Program-made: the position numbers and the translations under genes
The notes under the pieces: model-generated
What the model was told of the DNA's origin: nothing
The model's input: only the letters and a program-made list of their open reading frames with translations
Databases searched by the model: none
Shown: piece by piece, positions 63,200-64,000 of the stretch
Layout of the letters: every line of letters begins with the position of its first letter
Position numbering within the stretch: position 1 is the stretch's first letter
NCBI GenBank assembly: GCA_016283155.1
Contig: JAEEMI010000017.1
Span: 26,030 to 90,029 of the forward strand
DNA: 64,000 bases
DNA from: Clostridia bacterium
GTDB taxonomy: Bacteria; Bacillota; Clostridia; Christensenellales; UBA1242
Reading direction: 5' to 3'

Positions 63200-63676
63200 G
63201 TGGTATCAATAAATTTTGGATTTTCTTATGTTGGTTTAATTTATTTGTTAATGCTGTATGTGCCAAATATAATTTGGAGCAAACATTTACCCAAAGATTA
63301 TGAACAATACGCGCGAAATGAAAATAAATTGCTATTGGTCTTGGAACGCGTAGGTGAAGTGTTGGTTACGGTTATTGCGTTGGTTTTTATTGATTTTAAC
63401 ATTAACGGTATTTCGCTTTGGTCATTATTTTTATTGATTTCATTTTTATTAATGGTGCTTTATGAGATTTATTGGATTCGTTATTTCCGTAGCGAAAAGA
63501 CGATGCGTGATATGTATTCCAGTATTTTGGGCATTCCGTTAGCAGGGGCGACATTGCCCGTTTTAGCGTTTTTACTATTGGGAATTTATGGTAAGAACCT
63601 TTGGTTAATTATTGCTATAATCATTTTGGGTATCGGACACATTGGGATTCATTGGCAACACAAAAAAGAAATCTAA
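63200..63676 (+). CDS. multi-pass membrane protein of unknown function (158 aa)
   Basis: 158 residues from a GTG at 63200 (an in-frame TTG at 63191 would overlap the -10). About five hydrophobic helices and the sequence VPNIIWSKHLPKDYEQYARNENK near the N-terminus; its middle LLLVLERVGEVLVTVIALVF is a familiar pattern in uncharacterised clostridial membrane proteins. No catalytic motif is evident. Confidence 0.65.
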   Translation: MVSINFGFSYVGLIYLLMLYVPNIIWSKHLPKDYEQYARNENKLLLVLERVGEVLVTVIALVFIDFNINGISLWSLFLLISFLLMVLYEIYWIRYFRSEKTMRDMYSSILGIPLAGATLPVLAFLLLGIYGKNLWLIIAIIILGIGHIGIHWQHKKEI

Positions 63677-63697
63677 TATGCAAATGAAAAGATTTGT

Positions 63698-63726
63698 TTG
63701 ATTTTGTTTATGGGTTGTGGTAAAAT
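63698..63726 (+). promoter_or_regulatory. tRNA-Gly promoter
   Basis: TTGATT (63698-63703), 17-nt spacer, TAAAAT (63721-63726), 10 nt before the mature tRNA. Confidence 0.8.
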
Positions 63727-63736
63727 AAAAACATTC

Positions 63737-63810
63737 GCGGGTGTAGTTCAATGGTAGAACTCCAGCCTTCCAAGCTGATAGCGTCGGTTCGATTCCGATC
63801 ACCCGCTCCA
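63737..63810 (+). tRNA. tRNA-Gly (anticodon TCC)
   Basis: 74 nt: acceptor GCGGGTG with partner CACCCGC, discriminator T and encoded CCA; anticodon loop CTTCCAA (TCC); T-loop TTCGATT. Confidence 0.96.
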
Positions 63811-63893
63811 CGTAGTATTATTCTGTAATATAGGGTTAAAAGAGGACGGTTTTATAGTGCTCACTTTTTGTGCTTTCTTTGTTTCAAATATGT

Positions 63894-63921
63894 TTGAAAA
63901 TTTATAATAGTGTGCTACCAT
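63894..63921 (+). promoter_or_regulatory. promoter with TACCAT -10, predicted leaderless
   Basis: TTGAAA (63894-63899), 16-nt spacer, TACCAT (63916-63921), ATG 5 nt later. The element GTGCTACCATTT also occurs before the gene at 21037. Confidence 0.6.
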
Positions 63922-63926
63922 TTGAT

Positions 63927-64000
63927 ATGGAAGATTGTTTTGATGTTAATAAAATACCTTTGTCAGAAAATGAAACTTTACGAATTGCTCAAGAAAAAAT
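63927..64000 (+). CDS. start of an unknown protein, cut by the window end
   Basis: Only the first 24 codons are visible (MEDCFDVNKIPLSENETL...). It is identified as a gene by its promoter, which resembles the one at 21001-21030, and by a Met-Glu-acidic start as in the 21037 protein. The frame is open to the window end. Nothing more can be said. Confidence 0.45.
   Translation, partial: MEDCFDVNKIPLSENETLRIAQEK

Noticed and set aside
1..64000. Stop-codon reassignment (TGA or TAG as an amino acid)
   Set aside because: Tryptophan is encoded by TGG, and TAA, TAG and TGA are all used as stops at the ends of full-length conserved genes.
1..64000. Insertion sequences, integrases or prophage genes
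   Set aside because: No transposase, integrase or phage structural gene was recognised; the repeats found are internal to surface genes or short.

Overview
The window is a low-GC, densely coded bacterial chromosome segment using the standard code. It looks like an uncultured, anaerobic, fermentative, wall-bearing member of the Bacillota (Firmicutes). The basis is an [FeFe]-hydrogenase operon, AAGGAGG-type Shine-Dalgarno (SD) sites, sigma-A type promoters, a D-Ala-D-Ala carboxypeptidase, an ffh-rpsP-khpA cluster, scpA-scpB, and BspA-like/InlB-repeat surface proteins typical of host-associated anaerobes. I cannot name genus or species.

Layout: 1-3.3 kb hydrogenase operon (hydB 3' part, hydA) plus a serine hydrolase with foreign-looking codon use. 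3.4-7.1 kb orphan HicB-like protein, a small unknown, and the rpsL-rpsG-fusA operon (no tuf follows). 7.2-11.5 kb two short BspA-like surface proteins flanking trpS-smpB. 11.6-16.3 kb operon of CvpA-like membrane protein, M50 protease, scpA and scpB. 16.3-22 kb mTERF-like helical-repeat protein, eno, a flavoprotein, MscS channel and unknowns. 22-26.1 kb acyl-ACP thioesterase with a YhaO/YhaN-like nuclease-ATPase pair. 26.2-36.5 kb one giant leucine-rich-repeat (LRR) surface protein of 3,433 residues. 36.6-43.6 kb tRNA-Glu, a possible coat-like protein pair, a DacF-like carboxypeptidase, two paralogous unknowns around a guanine-deaminase-like gene, tRNA-Leu(CAG), a short-armed SMC and tRNA-Pro. 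43.7-53.4 kb inositol-phosphatase-like enzyme, SDR, U32 peptidase, flavoprotein, glycosyltransferase, SHOCT membrane protein, unknowns and tRNA-Leu(TAG). 53.5-60.8 kb two more B-repeat/LRR surface proteins around ung. 60.8-64 kb khpA-rpsP-ffh, membrane proteins, tRNA-Gly and the start of one more gene.

Three themes cut across the window. First, translation start signals fall into two classes. Housekeeping and surface-protein genes mostly have an SD site. A dozen others, including trpS, smc and an mscS gene, have a good -10 box only 5-7 nt before ATG/GTG and no SD, which predicts leaderless mRNAs; tRNA promoters are placed similarly close. Second, both tRNA-Leu genes have a 5-nt variable loop instead of the long class II arm, although conserved proteins show that CTA and CTG still mean Leu. 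Third, five BspA-type surface proteins share modules: three share a TAAACT -10 with an overlapping AAACT/AGTTT dyad, four end in related GTCCG-type terminators, and two share a C-terminal membrane anchor.

All assignments are by reading motifs and recalling families; no database search or folding program was run.
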